From Marinibaculum pumilum (GTDB lineage Bacteria > Pseudomonadota > Alphaproteobacteria > Ferrovibrionales > Ferrovibrionaceae), in assembly GCF_042646425.1 (NCBI RefSeq), contig NZ_JBHRTR010000048.1, positions 1 to 64,000 of the forward strand: a DNA stretch of 64,000 nt. Reading direction: 5' to 3'. The position numbers were made by a program, and so were the translations under genes. Position 1 is the first letter of the stretch; every line of letters begins with the position of its first letter. Of the stretch, positions 54,223-62,638 are shown in pieces. The notes under the pieces were generated by a model. That model was not told the origin of the DNA and searched no databases. It saw only the letters and a program-made list of their open reading frames with translations.

Positions 54223-55250
54223 GACGCCGCCGCCACGGCCAGGCGCTGCGGACTCTCGACGGCCGGGTCCTGCACCGCCGGCAGGCAGCCGAGTGCCGCC
54301 AGGGTGCTGCCGACCGCCTCGTCCAGCGGCGTATGCGGCTCGCCGCCGAGGGTGCAGACCAGGCGGGTATTGTTCAGCCGCACCGGCCGTTCCCACAGAT
54401 AGCGCACCTCGCTCAGCTCCCGCGCCAGCGGCATCACCGGCGCGGCCAGGGCGATCGCCCGCCAGGGCAGGCAGCGCACCGGCAGGTCGGGTTGCGCCGC
54501 GGCCCGGCGCACCGCCTCGACCATCTGCCGGCCGTCCGCATCCCAGTGCCCGTGCATGTGGAACCGGGCGAAGCGGGGCAGGACGTCCGGCAGGTCGAGC
54601 AGGCGGGCGGCCGTCTCCGCGACGTCCGGCAGATAGGCCCATTGATGGCCGATGCCCTCGCAGCCCGGCTGGACCACCCGCCGCAGCGGGCGGCCGGGCC
54701 GGACCATCGCCTGCGAGAACCAGCTGCTGCCGGCGCCCGGGCCGAAATAGTCGCCGGCGCGGAGCACCAGCGCGGTAATCGCGCCGTCGGCACTGGCCGC
54801 GGCCAGGCGTGCCTCCATCGCGGCACGGATGCGGCCCTTCCGGGTCACCGGGTTCTGCGGCGACTCCTCCGTCGGGGCGGGAAGGACATCGGGCCCGTAG
54901 TTGTAGACGGTGCCGGGCAGCAGGATGCGGGCACCGCTGCCGGAAGCCGCGCCGATGCTGTTCTCCAGCATCGGCAGCACCAGCCGGCCCCAGTTGCGGT
55001 AGCCGGGCGGGTTCACCGCATGGACGATCAGCTCTGCGCCAGCGGCGGCCGCCGCTACGTCGCCGGCCGACATGGCGTCGCCGTGCCGCCAGTCGTAGTG
55101 TCGCGCGACGCCGGTCCGCGCCGTCGCCGGGCGCGCCGGATTGCGGTACAGCGCCCGGATCGTCCAGCCCCTTCCCGCCAGCGCGGCGGCGATCGCACCG
55201 CCGACGCCCCCTGTCGCCCCCAGGACCAGTGCAGTCCGCTGCTCCGACAT
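54219..55250 (-). CDS. NAD(P)-dependent epimerase/short-chain-type protein
   Basis: 343 residues from ATG 55250 (GGAGGC upstream). N-terminal Rossmann motif LVLGATGGVGGAIAAALAGR (GxxGxxG). Other parts: AELIVHAVNPPGY, LLPGTVYNYGPDVL, VLRAGDYFGPGAG and AYLPDVAETAARLLDL. The Tyr of VYNYGP lies where extended SDRs carry Y-x3-K, but the Lys is not conserved, so this is an atypical SDR like NmrA/epimerase proteins. It is divergent from a LysR regulator 140 bp away and overlaps the AraC stop by 4 bp, convergently. Confidence 0.83.
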   Translation of the reverse strand: MSEQRTALVLGATGGVGGAIAAALAGRGWTIRALYRNPARPATARTGVARHYDWRHGDAMSAGDVAAAAAGAELIVHAVNPPGYRNWGRLVLPMLENSIGAASGSGARILLPGTVYNYGPDVLPAPTEESPQNPVTRKGRIRAAMEARLAAASADGAITALVLRAGDYFGPGAGSSWFSQAMVRPGRPLRRVVQPGCEGIGHQWAYLPDVAETAARLLDLPDVLPRFARFHMHGHWDADGRQMVEAVRRAAAQPDLPVRCLPWRAIALAAPVMPLARELSEVRYLWERPVRLNNTRLVCTLGGEPHTPLDEAVGSTLAALGCLPAVQDPAVESPQRLAVAAAS

Positions 55251-55390
55251 GACAGCCTCCATCGCTTGTCTCGACAGGATCGAGAATGGGGCTGTCCCGG
55301 CCTGAACGGAATTGAGGATATTCGTGCATCTGCTCAACGGAAATGTTGGTACCCTGCTGTACCGGCGATGACGACGGAACGGTAGATGGG

Positions 55391-56296
55391 ATGAACAGGC
55401 GCGACCTGGACTGGGATCTCTATCGCACCTTCCTGGCCGTCCTGCGGGCGGGCTCGCTGTCCGCCGCGGCACGCGACCTGGATATCGCCCAGCCCACTGT
55501 AGCCCGCCACATCGAGAGCCTGGAGGCAGCCCTGGGCCTGCAGCTTTTCGTGCGCTCGCCGCGCGGCCTGCTGCCGTCGGAAACGGCACTGGAGCTGCGC
55601 CCCTACGCCGAGGGCCTGGCCGCCACCGCGGCGGCGCTGTTGCGGACGGCATCGGGACAGGGCGGGGAGGTGCGCGGCACGGTGCGGGTCAGTGCCAGCG
55701 AGATCGTCGGGGTGGAGGTGCTGCCGCCGATCCTGGCCGACCTGCACCGCCGCCATCCGGCGCTGGTGATCGAGCTGGCGCTTTCCAACACGGTGGAGGA
55801 CCTGCTGCGCAGGGAGGCCGACATCGCCGTCCGCATGGTGGAGCCGGCGCAAGGTGCGCTGGTCGCGCGCAAGGTCGGCCGCATCCCGCTGGGCCTGCAT
55901 GCCCGGGAGGATTATCTGCAGCGGCGCGGCATGCCGGCCAGTCTGGACGATCTGGCGCAGCACAGCCTGATCGGCTTCGACCGGCCGACCCCGGCGATCC
56001 GCAGCCTGGTGCGCGAGGTACCCGGCTTTGACCGGGTGCGCTTCGCGCTGCGGGCCGACAGCGACCTGGCGCAGCTGGCGGCGATCCGGGCCGGCTTCGG
56101 CATCGGCGCCTGCCAGTTGCCGCTGGCGGCCCGCGACCCGCAGTTGCGGCCGGTCCTGCCGGATGTCTTCGCCCTGGAGCTGGGGGTCTGGGTCGTCTGC
56201 CATGAGAATCTGCGGGCGACGCCGCGCTGCGCCGCCGTTTTCGACGGGCTGGTCGCGGGCCTGGCCACCTACGTCCGGAACAGGGGGGACCTTTAA
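55391..56296 (+). CDS. LysR-family transcriptional regulator
   Basis: 301 residues from ATG 55391. Winged helix (about 5-65: WDLYRTFLAVLRAGSLSAAA, LDIAQPTVARHIESLEAALG), then the periplasmic-binding-like effector domain (GTVRVSASEIVGVEVLPPIL; RADSDLAQLAAIRAGFGIGA). It is the expected regulator of the divergent epimerase-like gene. Its stop (TAA 56294) lies directly beside the CtrA-type box of the next unit. Confidence 0.92.
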   Translation: MNRRDLDWDLYRTFLAVLRAGSLSAAARDLDIAQPTVARHIESLEAALGLQLFVRSPRGLLPSETALELRPYAEGLAATAAALLRTASGQGGEVRGTVRVSASEIVGVEVLPPILADLHRRHPALVIELALSNTVEDLLRREADIAVRMVEPAQGALVARKVGRIPLGLHAREDYLQRRGMPASLDDLAQHSLIGFDRPTPAIRSLVREVPGFDRVRFALRADSDLAQLAAIRAGFGIGACQLPLAARDPQLRPVLPDVFALELGVWVVCHENLRATPRCAAVFDGLVAGLATYVRNRGDL

Positions 56297-56304
56297 CCGG
56301 CCGT

Positions 56305-56320
56305 TTAATACCTTGTTAAC
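56305..56320 (+). promoter_or_regulatory. CtrA-type box (TTAA-N7-TTAAC)
   Basis: TTAATACCTTGTTAAC fits the alphaproteobacterial cell-cycle regulator CtrA's consensus exactly: TTAA, seven bases, TTAAC. It is strikingly AT-rich in a region of about 70% GC and lies 51 bp upstream of the first Nif11-like gene start. A further TTAA at 56293-56296 is spaced by eight and fits less well. Confidence 0.6.
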
Positions 56321-56371
56321 CGAAGCGGTCCGAAATGTCGGGGGTCGGCATGACGGTCAGCGGGACATGCG

Positions 56372-56596
56372 ATGAACCACGACGCGGTGGAGCAGTTCGC
56401 CAGGGATCTGCGGACAGACGGCGCCCTGGCGGCCGAGGTCAAGCGACAGGCGAGCCTCGATGCGGTGCTGGAAGTGGCGCGGCGGCATGGTTTCGACATC
56501 ACCACCGCTTCGGTGGTCGAGTATATCTGCCGTCTGGCCGGCGGCCCGGTCCCGACCGGCATGCCGGAGGAAAGCGACCTCCTGCTCCACCACTGA
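56372..56596 (+). CDS. Nif11-like leader-peptide-family small protein, copy 1
   Basis: 74 residues. The Nif11 pattern is visible: AVEQFARDLRTDGALAAEVK, then ASLDAVLEVARRHGFDITTA and SVVEYICRLAGG. Members are small N-terminal leaders of ribosomally made, modified peptides, or stand-alone proteins of unknown role. A possible double-glycine cleavage point (LAGG, about 56-59) is followed by a 15-residue tail, PVPTGMPEESDLLLHH-like, with no Cys. No RiPP modifying enzyme or transporter is nearby, so a RiPP role is open. Upstream lies a CtrA-type box. Confidence 0.72.
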   Translation: MNHDAVEQFARDLRTDGALAAEVKRQASLDAVLEVARRHGFDITTASVVEYICRLAGGPVPTGMPEESDLLLHH

Positions 56597-56675
56597 AGGC
56601 CGGATCTTCAACCGCTGCGGGACCACCAGCAGGCCTGCGACCAGGACTGCCGGCGGAGATCTTTGCCGGCGGCCA

Positions 56676-56780
56676 ATGGCAGGCGAAGCCAGGCTGCGGC
56701 GCGGCGGCCTGGCGCGGTTCGTCGTCTTCCTGATCCTGGCGCTGATGCTCTGGTTCGGCTTCCTGCGTCATGTCTTCTGA
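56676..56780 (+). CDS. 34-residue single-span membrane peptide
   Basis: ATG 56676 to TGA 56780. The sequence is MAGEARLRRGGLARF followed by VVFLILALMLWFGFLRHVF. A basic N-terminus precedes one hydrophobic helix of about 16 residues with two Phe and a Trp. This is the layout of a small bitopic membrane protein, or of a toxin-like peptide. It lies between the two Nif11-like genes, 79 and 103 bp away, on the same strand. It is too short for homology by eye; existence is inferred from position, frame and composition. Confidence 0.45.
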   Translation: MAGEARLRRGGLARFVVFLILALMLWFGFLRHVF

Positions 56781-56883
56781 ACCGGCAGGCCCGGTATGCC
56801 GCATGCAATGCAGACAACCGGAGCCGGCTGCTTCGCCCGTCTGTCCCGGACTGGCACGGCCGGCGCGGCTGGGGCAGGCAGGA

Positions 56884-57084
56884 ATGAGCCAGAACGACAT
56901 GCAGCGCTTCGCACGGGACCTTCGGTCCTGTGAGGCACTGGCGGCGGAAGTCCGGCGCCAGGCCGATCTCGAGACGGTGGTCGGGACCGCGCAGGCGCGG
57001 GGCTACAGGATCACCGTGGAAGACATCGTGGACTTCATCTACGCGAAGCTGGGCGAGACGGCACCCTGCGACCGCCCGGCCTGA
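56884..57084 (+). CDS. Nif11-like leader-peptide-family small protein, copy 2
   Basis: 66 residues from ATG 56884 (AGGCAGGA upstream). Clearly a paralogue of the gene at 56372: MQRFARDLRSCEALAAEVRR, then ADLETVVGTAQARGYRITVE and DIVDFIYAKLGE, ending TAPCDRPA. Two cysteines are present; copy 1 has one (YICRL). The conserved RFARDLR and LAAEV-RQA positions show recent duplication. The tail after KLGE is only about eight residues, too short for a typical core peptide. Tail-to-tail with a LysR gene 28 bp away. Confidence 0.72.
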   Translation: MSQNDMQRFARDLRSCEALAAEVRRQADLETVVGTAQARGYRITVEDIVDFIYAKLGETAPCDRPA

Positions 57085-57112
57085 GGATGGCCCGAGGCGT
57101 GCGACGCCGGCA

Positions 57113-58051
57113 TCAGCCGGACGAGGCGCTGGCCCCCTGCGGCTGCGCAGCGGCGGGGGCCGGGCGCGGCCCGGCGATCTCCGCCAGCAGGTGCTGCAGG
57201 GCAATGGCCGCAGGCGACAGCGCCTGAGCGCGCAGGCTGGCCAGGACCCAGCTGACCTGGAAGCCGGCGATGCGGGCGGCCGCGACGCCGGTGCCGGCGA
57301 ATTCACCGGTCAGTGCCGCGCGGCTCAGCACCGTGTAGCCCATGCCCCGGCAGACCAGGGGCACCACCAGCCGGGTATTGGTCTCGATCACCACGTTGGG
57401 GCGCACGCCATGGGCGCGGGCGACCTGGTCGACCAGCGCGCGCAGGGAGTTCGGCCGGGCGGTCAGGATCAGCGGCAGGTCGGCCAGCCGCTCCGGCGTC
57501 ACATGGCCGTCCGCCAGGGCTGTCGCCCCGGGCGGGCCGATCAGATAGACATCCTCCGTCAGCAGCGGCTGGCGGCGCAGCTCCCGGCCCGGTTCGATAG
57601 CGGAGATCGCGGCGAACTCGATGCGCCGGGCCAGCAGGTCGTCGCGCAGCGCCCGGCTGGTGCCCTCCATCACCTCCGGCACCACGGCGGGATAGTCGTC
57701 GCGGAAGCGCTGCAGGGCGGGGACGGTGAGGGCCATGCCCAGGGAGGGGGGCATGCCGAAGGCCAGCCGGCCCTCCGGCCGGTCGCTGCGGGCCGAGACC
57801 GCCTCGCGCAGGTCGCGGGCATCGTCCAGGATCCGTTCCGCACGCTCCTTGAAGAGTTCCCCCGCCGGGGTCAGGGAGACCCCGCGTGAATGCCGCTCCA
57901 GCAGGCGGCTGCCCAGCGCCGCCTCCAGGTCGCCGATCTTCCGGCTGAGTGCCGGCTGCGCGATGCCCAGCTCCATGGCCGCGCGGCTCATGCTGCCGGC
58001 ATCCGCCACGGCCAGGAACTGCCGCCAGAGCCTGAGATCGTCGACTGCCAT
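57113..58051 (-). CDS. LysR-family transcriptional regulator
   Basis: 312 residues. Winged helix (LRLWRQFLAVADAGSMSRAA, ELGIAQPALSRKIGDLEAAL, RGVSLTPAGELFKERAERIL) and effector domain (GRLAFGMPPSLGMALTVPAL; LRALVDQVARAHGVRPNVVI; MGYTVLSRAAL). Similar in pattern to Nac/Cbl/TdcA-like regulators. It is divergent from the carboxylase/TRAP operon across 105 bp and is the obvious regulator of that operon. Confidence 0.92.
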   Translation of the reverse strand: MAVDDLRLWRQFLAVADAGSMSRAAMELGIAQPALSRKIGDLEAALGSRLLERHSRGVSLTPAGELFKERAERILDDARDLREAVSARSDRPEGRLAFGMPPSLGMALTVPALQRFRDDYPAVVPEVMEGTSRALRDDLLARRIEFAAISAIEPGRELRRQPLLTEDVYLIGPPGATALADGHVTPERLADLPLILTARPNSLRALVDQVARAHGVRPNVVIETNTRLVVPLVCRGMGYTVLSRAALTGEFAGTGVAAARIAGFQVSWVLASLRAQALSPAAIALQHLLAEIAGPRPAPAAAQPQGASASSG

Positions 58052-58156
58052 AACAAAATCAATATAGCAGCGATAGCTGAACTGCCTCTACAGGCATGGC
58101 CAAGCCTACGCTAGGCTTCATCCCAACGAGAACGAAGTTGGGAGGAATGCCGGTCC

Positions 58157-60253
58157 ATGTCGGGCTACCTGGTCGGAATCGATATCGGCGGCACGTTCAC
58201 CGACTGTGCCGTCGTCGCCGCGGATGGCACGGTCATCACCGCCAAGGCGGCCTCCACGCCGCCGGACTTTTCCCAGGGCGTGGTCGCCGTGCTGGGTGCC
58301 GCGGCGCAGCGCCTGGGCCTCTCGGTGGAGGATTTCTGCGCGCGGATCCGGCTGATCAGCCATGGCACCACCACCGGCACCAATACCCTGATCCAGCGCC
58401 GCGGGGCGAAGGTCGGCCTGCTGACCACCCGCGGCCACGAGGATGTCATCCACATCATGCGCGGCAGCCGCGGCTATTCGGGGCGCGACATCCGCAAGGT
58501 GGTGCATTTCCCGGAAGGGGCGAAGCCGCAGCCGATCGTGCCGAAGCGCCTGATCGAAGGGGTGCCGGAGCGCATCGACAGCCTGGGCAACGTGGTGGTG
58601 CCGTTCAACGAGGCGGAGGCGAAGGCCGCGCTGGAACGGCTGCTGGCACAGGGTGTGGAGGCGGTCGCGATCTGCTTCCTCTGGTCGTTCAAGAATGCCG
58701 AACATGAGCGCCGCATGAAGGCGATCGTGCAGGCGCGCGCGCCGGAGCTGTTCGTCACCGCCTCCTCCGACCTGGTGCCGAAATGGGGCGAGTACGAGCG
58801 CACCACCGCCTCGGTCCTGAACGCCTATATCGGCCCGCTGACCAGCGCCTATCTGGCGAATATCGACCAGAGCCTGACCGGCATGGGCTATGCCCATCCA
58901 CTGCAGATTACCTCCTGTGCCGGCGGCGCGGTGTCGGTGGCCACGGGCATCGAGGCGCCGCTGCTGACCCTGGATTCCGGGCCCGTGGCCGGTGTCACCG
59001 GCTCCGCCTTCCTGGGCGGACTGATGGGGCACAGCAACATCATCACCACCGACATGGGCGGCACCTCGTTCGACGTCGGCATCATCCATGACGGCGAGGC
59101 GGCGACCAGCCACATCTCCACGGTCAACCAGTACCAGTACTTCCTGCCCAAGGTGGACATCCAGACCGTCGGCGCCGGCGGCGGCAGCCTGGCGGTGCAT
59201 GACCCGGTCACCGGCACCCTGCGCGTCGGGCCGGAGAGCGCAGGCGCGAAGCCGGGCCCGGTCTGCTATGGCCGCGGCGGCACGCAGCCGACGGTGACCG
59301 ACGCCGACCTGCTGCTGGGCTATTTCGATGCCGAGAACTTCGCCGGCGGCGCGATGAGCCTGGACCGCGACGGCGCGGAGAAGGCGGTCGCCGACCTGGC
59401 CGGCAAGCTGGGCCTGTCCACCATCGAATGCGCCGCCGGGATCGCGCGCATCGTGGAATTCAACATGGCCGACCTGATCCGCCGCGCCACCATCGAGAAG
59501 GGGCACGACCCGCGCGACTTTGTGCTCTACGCCTTCGGCGGCGCCGGGCCGGTGCATGCCGGCGTCTTCGCCGCTGAGCTGGGGGTGGAGCGGGTGATCG
59601 TGCCGCAGAAGAAGACCGCCTCGGTCTGGTGCGCCTTCGGCGCGGCGGCCGCCGATATCCTGCATGTCTACGAGCAGGTCGAGGTGATGGAGAGCCCGTT
59701 CGACCCCGCCGCCATGTCGAAGGTGCTGGCGGCGCTGGGCGAACGCGGCATGGCGCAGCTGCAGGCGGAGGGCGCGACCGAGCCGGCGCTGGCCTTCTCC
59801 ATCGACCTGCGGCATCGCGGCCAGATCAATGAGGTGGAGGTGCCGGTCGCCGGCGCCAGCCTGACCGGGGGCGACCTGCAGCCGCTGGCGGAGGCATTCT
59901 ACGAGAAGTACGAGCGGCTCTACGGCCGCGGCTCCTCCTTCCGGGGCGCGAAGCTGGAGGCGGTGACCTTCCGGGTGCGGGCGACCGCGCCGCTGCCGCG
60001 GCCGGTCCTGCCGCGGACCGAGGCGGCGCCGCCGGAACCGCCGGAGGCGGCGCGGCGCCGCCCCCGCAAGGTCTACTGGAGCGCGAGCAAGGATTTCGTC
60101 GAGACGCCGGTCTTCGACGGCGAGCAGCTGCTGCACGGCCACAGGGTCGCCGGCCCGGCGATCGTGGAGACCACCGACACCACGGTGGTCATCCATCCCG
60201 GCCAGAGCCTGGGGGTCGACGCCCTGGGCAATTTCGATCTCACCCTGCGCTGA
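58157..60253 (+). CDS. HyuA-like carboxylase/hydantoinase subunit (N-methylhydantoinase A family)
   Basis: 698 residues. ATPase-like N-terminal part with GIDIGGTFTD and SHGTTTGTNTLIQRRGAKVG, core phosphate motif TTDMGGTSFDVGI, and AFGGAGPVHA. Family members use ATP to activate amides or ketones: hydantoinase, oxoprolinase, acetone carboxylase AcxA, acetophenone carboxylase. The partner gene follows 19 bp downstream and carries a carboxylase gamma-like domain, so ketone or acid carboxylation is more likely than hydantoin cleavage. Probably active in the cytoplasm on a substrate imported by the TRAP transporter encoded downstream. Confidence 0.9.
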   Translation: MSGYLVGIDIGGTFTDCAVVAADGTVITAKAASTPPDFSQGVVAVLGAAAQRLGLSVEDFCARIRLISHGTTTGTNTLIQRRGAKVGLLTTRGHEDVIHIMRGSRGYSGRDIRKVVHFPEGAKPQPIVPKRLIEGVPERIDSLGNVVVPFNEAEAKAALERLLAQGVEAVAICFLWSFKNAEHERRMKAIVQARAPELFVTASSDLVPKWGEYERTTASVLNAYIGPLTSAYLANIDQSLTGMGYAHPLQITSCAGGAVSVATGIEAPLLTLDSGPVAGVTGSAFLGGLMGHSNIITTDMGGTSFDVGIIHDGEAATSHISTVNQYQYFLPKVDIQTVGAGGGSLAVHDPVTGTLRVGPESAGAKPGPVCYGRGGTQPTVTDADLLLGYFDAENFAGGAMSLDRDGAEKAVADLAGKLGLSTIECAAGIARIVEFNMADLIRRATIEKGHDPRDFVLYAFGGAGPVHAGVFAAELGVERVIVPQKKTASVWCAFGAAAADILHVYEQVEVMESPFDPAAMSKVLAALGERGMAQLQAEGATEPALAFSIDLRHRGQINEVEVPVAGASLTGGDLQPLAEAFYEKYERLYGRGSSFRGAKLEAVTFRVRATAPLPRPVLPRTEAAPPEPPEAARRRPRKVYWSASKDFVETPVFDGEQLLHGHRVAGPAIVETTDTTVVIHPGQSLGVDALGNFDLTLR

Positions 60254-60272
60254 GCGGCGGAACTGGGAGGAT

Positions 60273-62585
60273 ATGGCGATGAAGGTCCTGGACGCACTGG
60301 CCAACGGCGTGGTGTTCGACGGGGTGGCCAAGCCCTATGTGCCGCCGGCGCAGCTGAACGTATCGCCGAAGCTGAAACTGCAGTCGGCGCATGACGAGGA
60401 GATCGATCCCGTCACCTACGAGGTGATCCGCCATTCGCTGTGGAGCATCAACGAGGAGCATGGCTCCACGATCATGCGGATCTCCGGTTCGCCGGTTGCG
60501 ATCTACGCGATCGACCTGAACCCCTCGATCCTCACCGAGGATGCGGAGTTCGTCTATTTCGGCCCCTACATGCAGTACATGTCCGGGGTCACCGACACCC
60601 AGGTGAAATGGATCCTGGAGAACCGCTCCGACAATCCGGGCATTGCCGACGGCGACATGTTCCTGGCCAACGATCCCTGGGTCGGCGCGGCGCACCAGAT
60701 GGACGTGATGCTGATCTGCCCGGTCTTCGTCGAGGGCGAGCTGTTCTGCTGGGTGACCAACTGCCTGCACCAGTACGATGTCGGCGGTATCACGCCGTCA
60801 TCCTTCTGTCCGTCGGCCCGCGACGCCTATGACGAGGGCATCCTGATCCCGCCGGTGAAGATCGTCGAGGGCGGCGAGATCCGCAAGGATATCGAGGCGA
60901 TGTACCTGCGCGCCTCCCGCAAGCCGGACGTGGTGGCGCTGGACTTCCGCGCGCAGCTGGCGGGCAATACCACGGCGAAGGCGCGGGTGCTGAAGCTGGT
61001 GGAGCGCTATGGCGCCCGCACCGTGAAGTCGGTGATGAAGAGGGTAATCGCCAATGGCGAAAAGGCCTTTCTGTCCAAGATGGACAAGATCCCGGACGGC
61101 ACCTGGACCGAGCGCGCCTATGTGGAATGCGCGCATGAGGGCGACCGCAAGCACTACCCGGTGCGGATCACCCTGCACAAGGAAGGCCGCCACCTGACCT
61201 TCGAGAACGAGGGGACGGCACCGCAGATCGGCGCCATGAACTGCACCTATTCCGGCTGGCGCGGTTCCATCATGGTGGTGCTGAACCAGATCATGTGCTG
61301 GGAGCAGTACTTCGCGATCGGCGGCGCGCTGCGGCATGTCACCTTCAATCCCACCATGGGGACGATGAACTGCGCCGACTTCCCGGCCTCGGTCTCCACC
61401 GCGCCGATCCAGGCGATGGAGATGTCGCTCTACCCGGTCTACAACGTGCTGTCGAAGATGATCTATCCGGTGCCGGAGCTGCGCGGCGACATCGTCTGCA
61501 TGAGCGGCACCAGCCAGTGGCCGGGCACCCTGTTCCAGGGCACCGACCTGCGGGGGGAGAAGTTCGGCTATGGCCTGATCGACCCGATCGGCGGCGCGAT
61601 CGGCGCCTTCGCCGTCGGCGACGGGGTGTCGACCGGCGGCCAGTCGCGCACGCCGATCTCCAAGCTGCCGAACGTGGAACATACCGAGCAGCAGTTCCCG
61701 ATCCTCTACCTCTACCGCAAGGAGCTGCCGGATTCCGGAGGCGCCGGCCGCTTCCGCGGCGGCCAGGGGGCGGAAAGCTGCTTCACCGTGCACAACACCG
61801 ACCGGATCATGCATGACTCCATCTGCTCCGGTGCGGCGATCCCGTCCTCCCTGGGGCTGATGGGCGGCCATCCGGCCGGCCCCAATGGCTACCGCTACCG
61901 GGTGGAGACCAATGTCCGCCAGCTGTTCGCCGAGGGGCGGATCCCCCGCGACGTGGCAGAGGTGACCGGGACGGAACGGCCGATCGGCCTGCGCGAGCAC
62001 GGCTTCCCGCAGACCGGCAACGACGTCTATGCCGTGTCCTGGTGCGGCGGCGGCGGCTTCGGCGATCCGCTGGACCGGGACGTGGAGCGGGTGCAGTCCG
62101 ACCTGGACGGGGCCTTCATCAGCATCGAGGGCGCGGAACGGATCTACGGCGCCGTCGTGGATCCGGCCAGCGGGCAGGTCGACGCGGCCGCCACCGAAGC
62201 GCGTCGGACGGAGCTGAAGGCACGGCGCCTGGACGCCTTCCCCGACCGCAAGCCGGTGCGCCGCGACGGCAGCCCGGTGATGGAGATCAGCCCCTACCTG
62301 GCGGTGCATCGCGATGCGGACGGCAGCTACCATGCCTGCGCCGGCTGCGGCACGGCGCTGGGTCCGGTGGGGGAGAACTGGAAGCTGCATGCCCTGGCCG
62401 AGGACCGGCCGGTGCAGGACAGCAACCCGCTGATCGGCGACCCGCATCGCTATATCGATGCCGCGGTCACCTTCCGCCGCTTCCTCTGCCCCGGCTGCGG
62501 CGCGCAGCTGGATGCAGAGATCGCGGTGGGCGAGGATCCGCCGCTGCATGACATCGATCTGGCGATCAGGGAGGCCGCCGAGTAG
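60273..62585 (+). CDS. HyuB-like carboxylase subunit fused to an acetone-carboxylase gamma-type zinc domain
   Basis: 770 residues from ATG 60273 (GGGAGG upstream). HyuB domain about 40-630: DPVTYEVIRHSLWSINEEHG, GDMFLANDPWVGAAHQMDVM, GGFGDPLDRDVERV. The last 85 residues carry YHACAGCGTALG, GENWKLHALAEDRPV and FRRFLCPGCGAQLDAEIAV, with HDIDLAI. This CxxCG - NWKL - FCPxCG pattern is that of the separate zinc-binding gamma subunit (AcxC) of acetone carboxylase. Here it is covalently joined. The fusion argues for a two-subunit ATP-dependent carboxylase. Confidence 0.88.
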   Translation: MAMKVLDALANGVVFDGVAKPYVPPAQLNVSPKLKLQSAHDEEIDPVTYEVIRHSLWSINEEHGSTIMRISGSPVAIYAIDLNPSILTEDAEFVYFGPYMQYMSGVTDTQVKWILENRSDNPGIADGDMFLANDPWVGAAHQMDVMLICPVFVEGELFCWVTNCLHQYDVGGITPSSFCPSARDAYDEGILIPPVKIVEGGEIRKDIEAMYLRASRKPDVVALDFRAQLAGNTTAKARVLKLVERYGARTVKSVMKRVIANGEKAFLSKMDKIPDGTWTERAYVECAHEGDRKHYPVRITLHKEGRHLTFENEGTAPQIGAMNCTYSGWRGSIMVVLNQIMCWEQYFAIGGALRHVTFNPTMGTMNCADFPASVSTAPIQAMEMSLYPVYNVLSKMIYPVPELRGDIVCMSGTSQWPGTLFQGTDLRGEKFGYGLIDPIGGAIGAFAVGDGVSTGGQSRTPISKLPNVEHTEQQFPILYLYRKELPDSGGAGRFRGGQGAESCFTVHNTDRIMHDSICSGAAIPSSLGLMGGHPAGPNGYRYRVETNVRQLFAEGRIPRDVAEVTGTERPIGLREHGFPQTGNDVYAVSWCGGGGFGDPLDRDVERVQSDLDGAFISIEGAERIYGAVVDPASGQVDAAATEARRTELKARRLDAFPDRKPVRRDGSPVMEISPYLAVHRDADGSYHACAGCGTALGPVGENWKLHALAEDRPVQDSNPLIGDPHRYIDAAVTFRRFLCPGCGAQLDAEIAVGEDPPLHDIDLAIREAAE

Positions 62586-62638
62586 TCTTCTTGCCAAGAA
62601 CCTGTGGCCGAAAACGATAATCCGAGGGAGGAAGGCCG

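Noticed and set aside
56293..56308. A second CtrA-like pair, TTAA-N8-TTAA, at the LysR stop
   Set aside because: Spacing is eight rather than seven and the first TTAA is part of the LysR stop codon, so it is probably chance.
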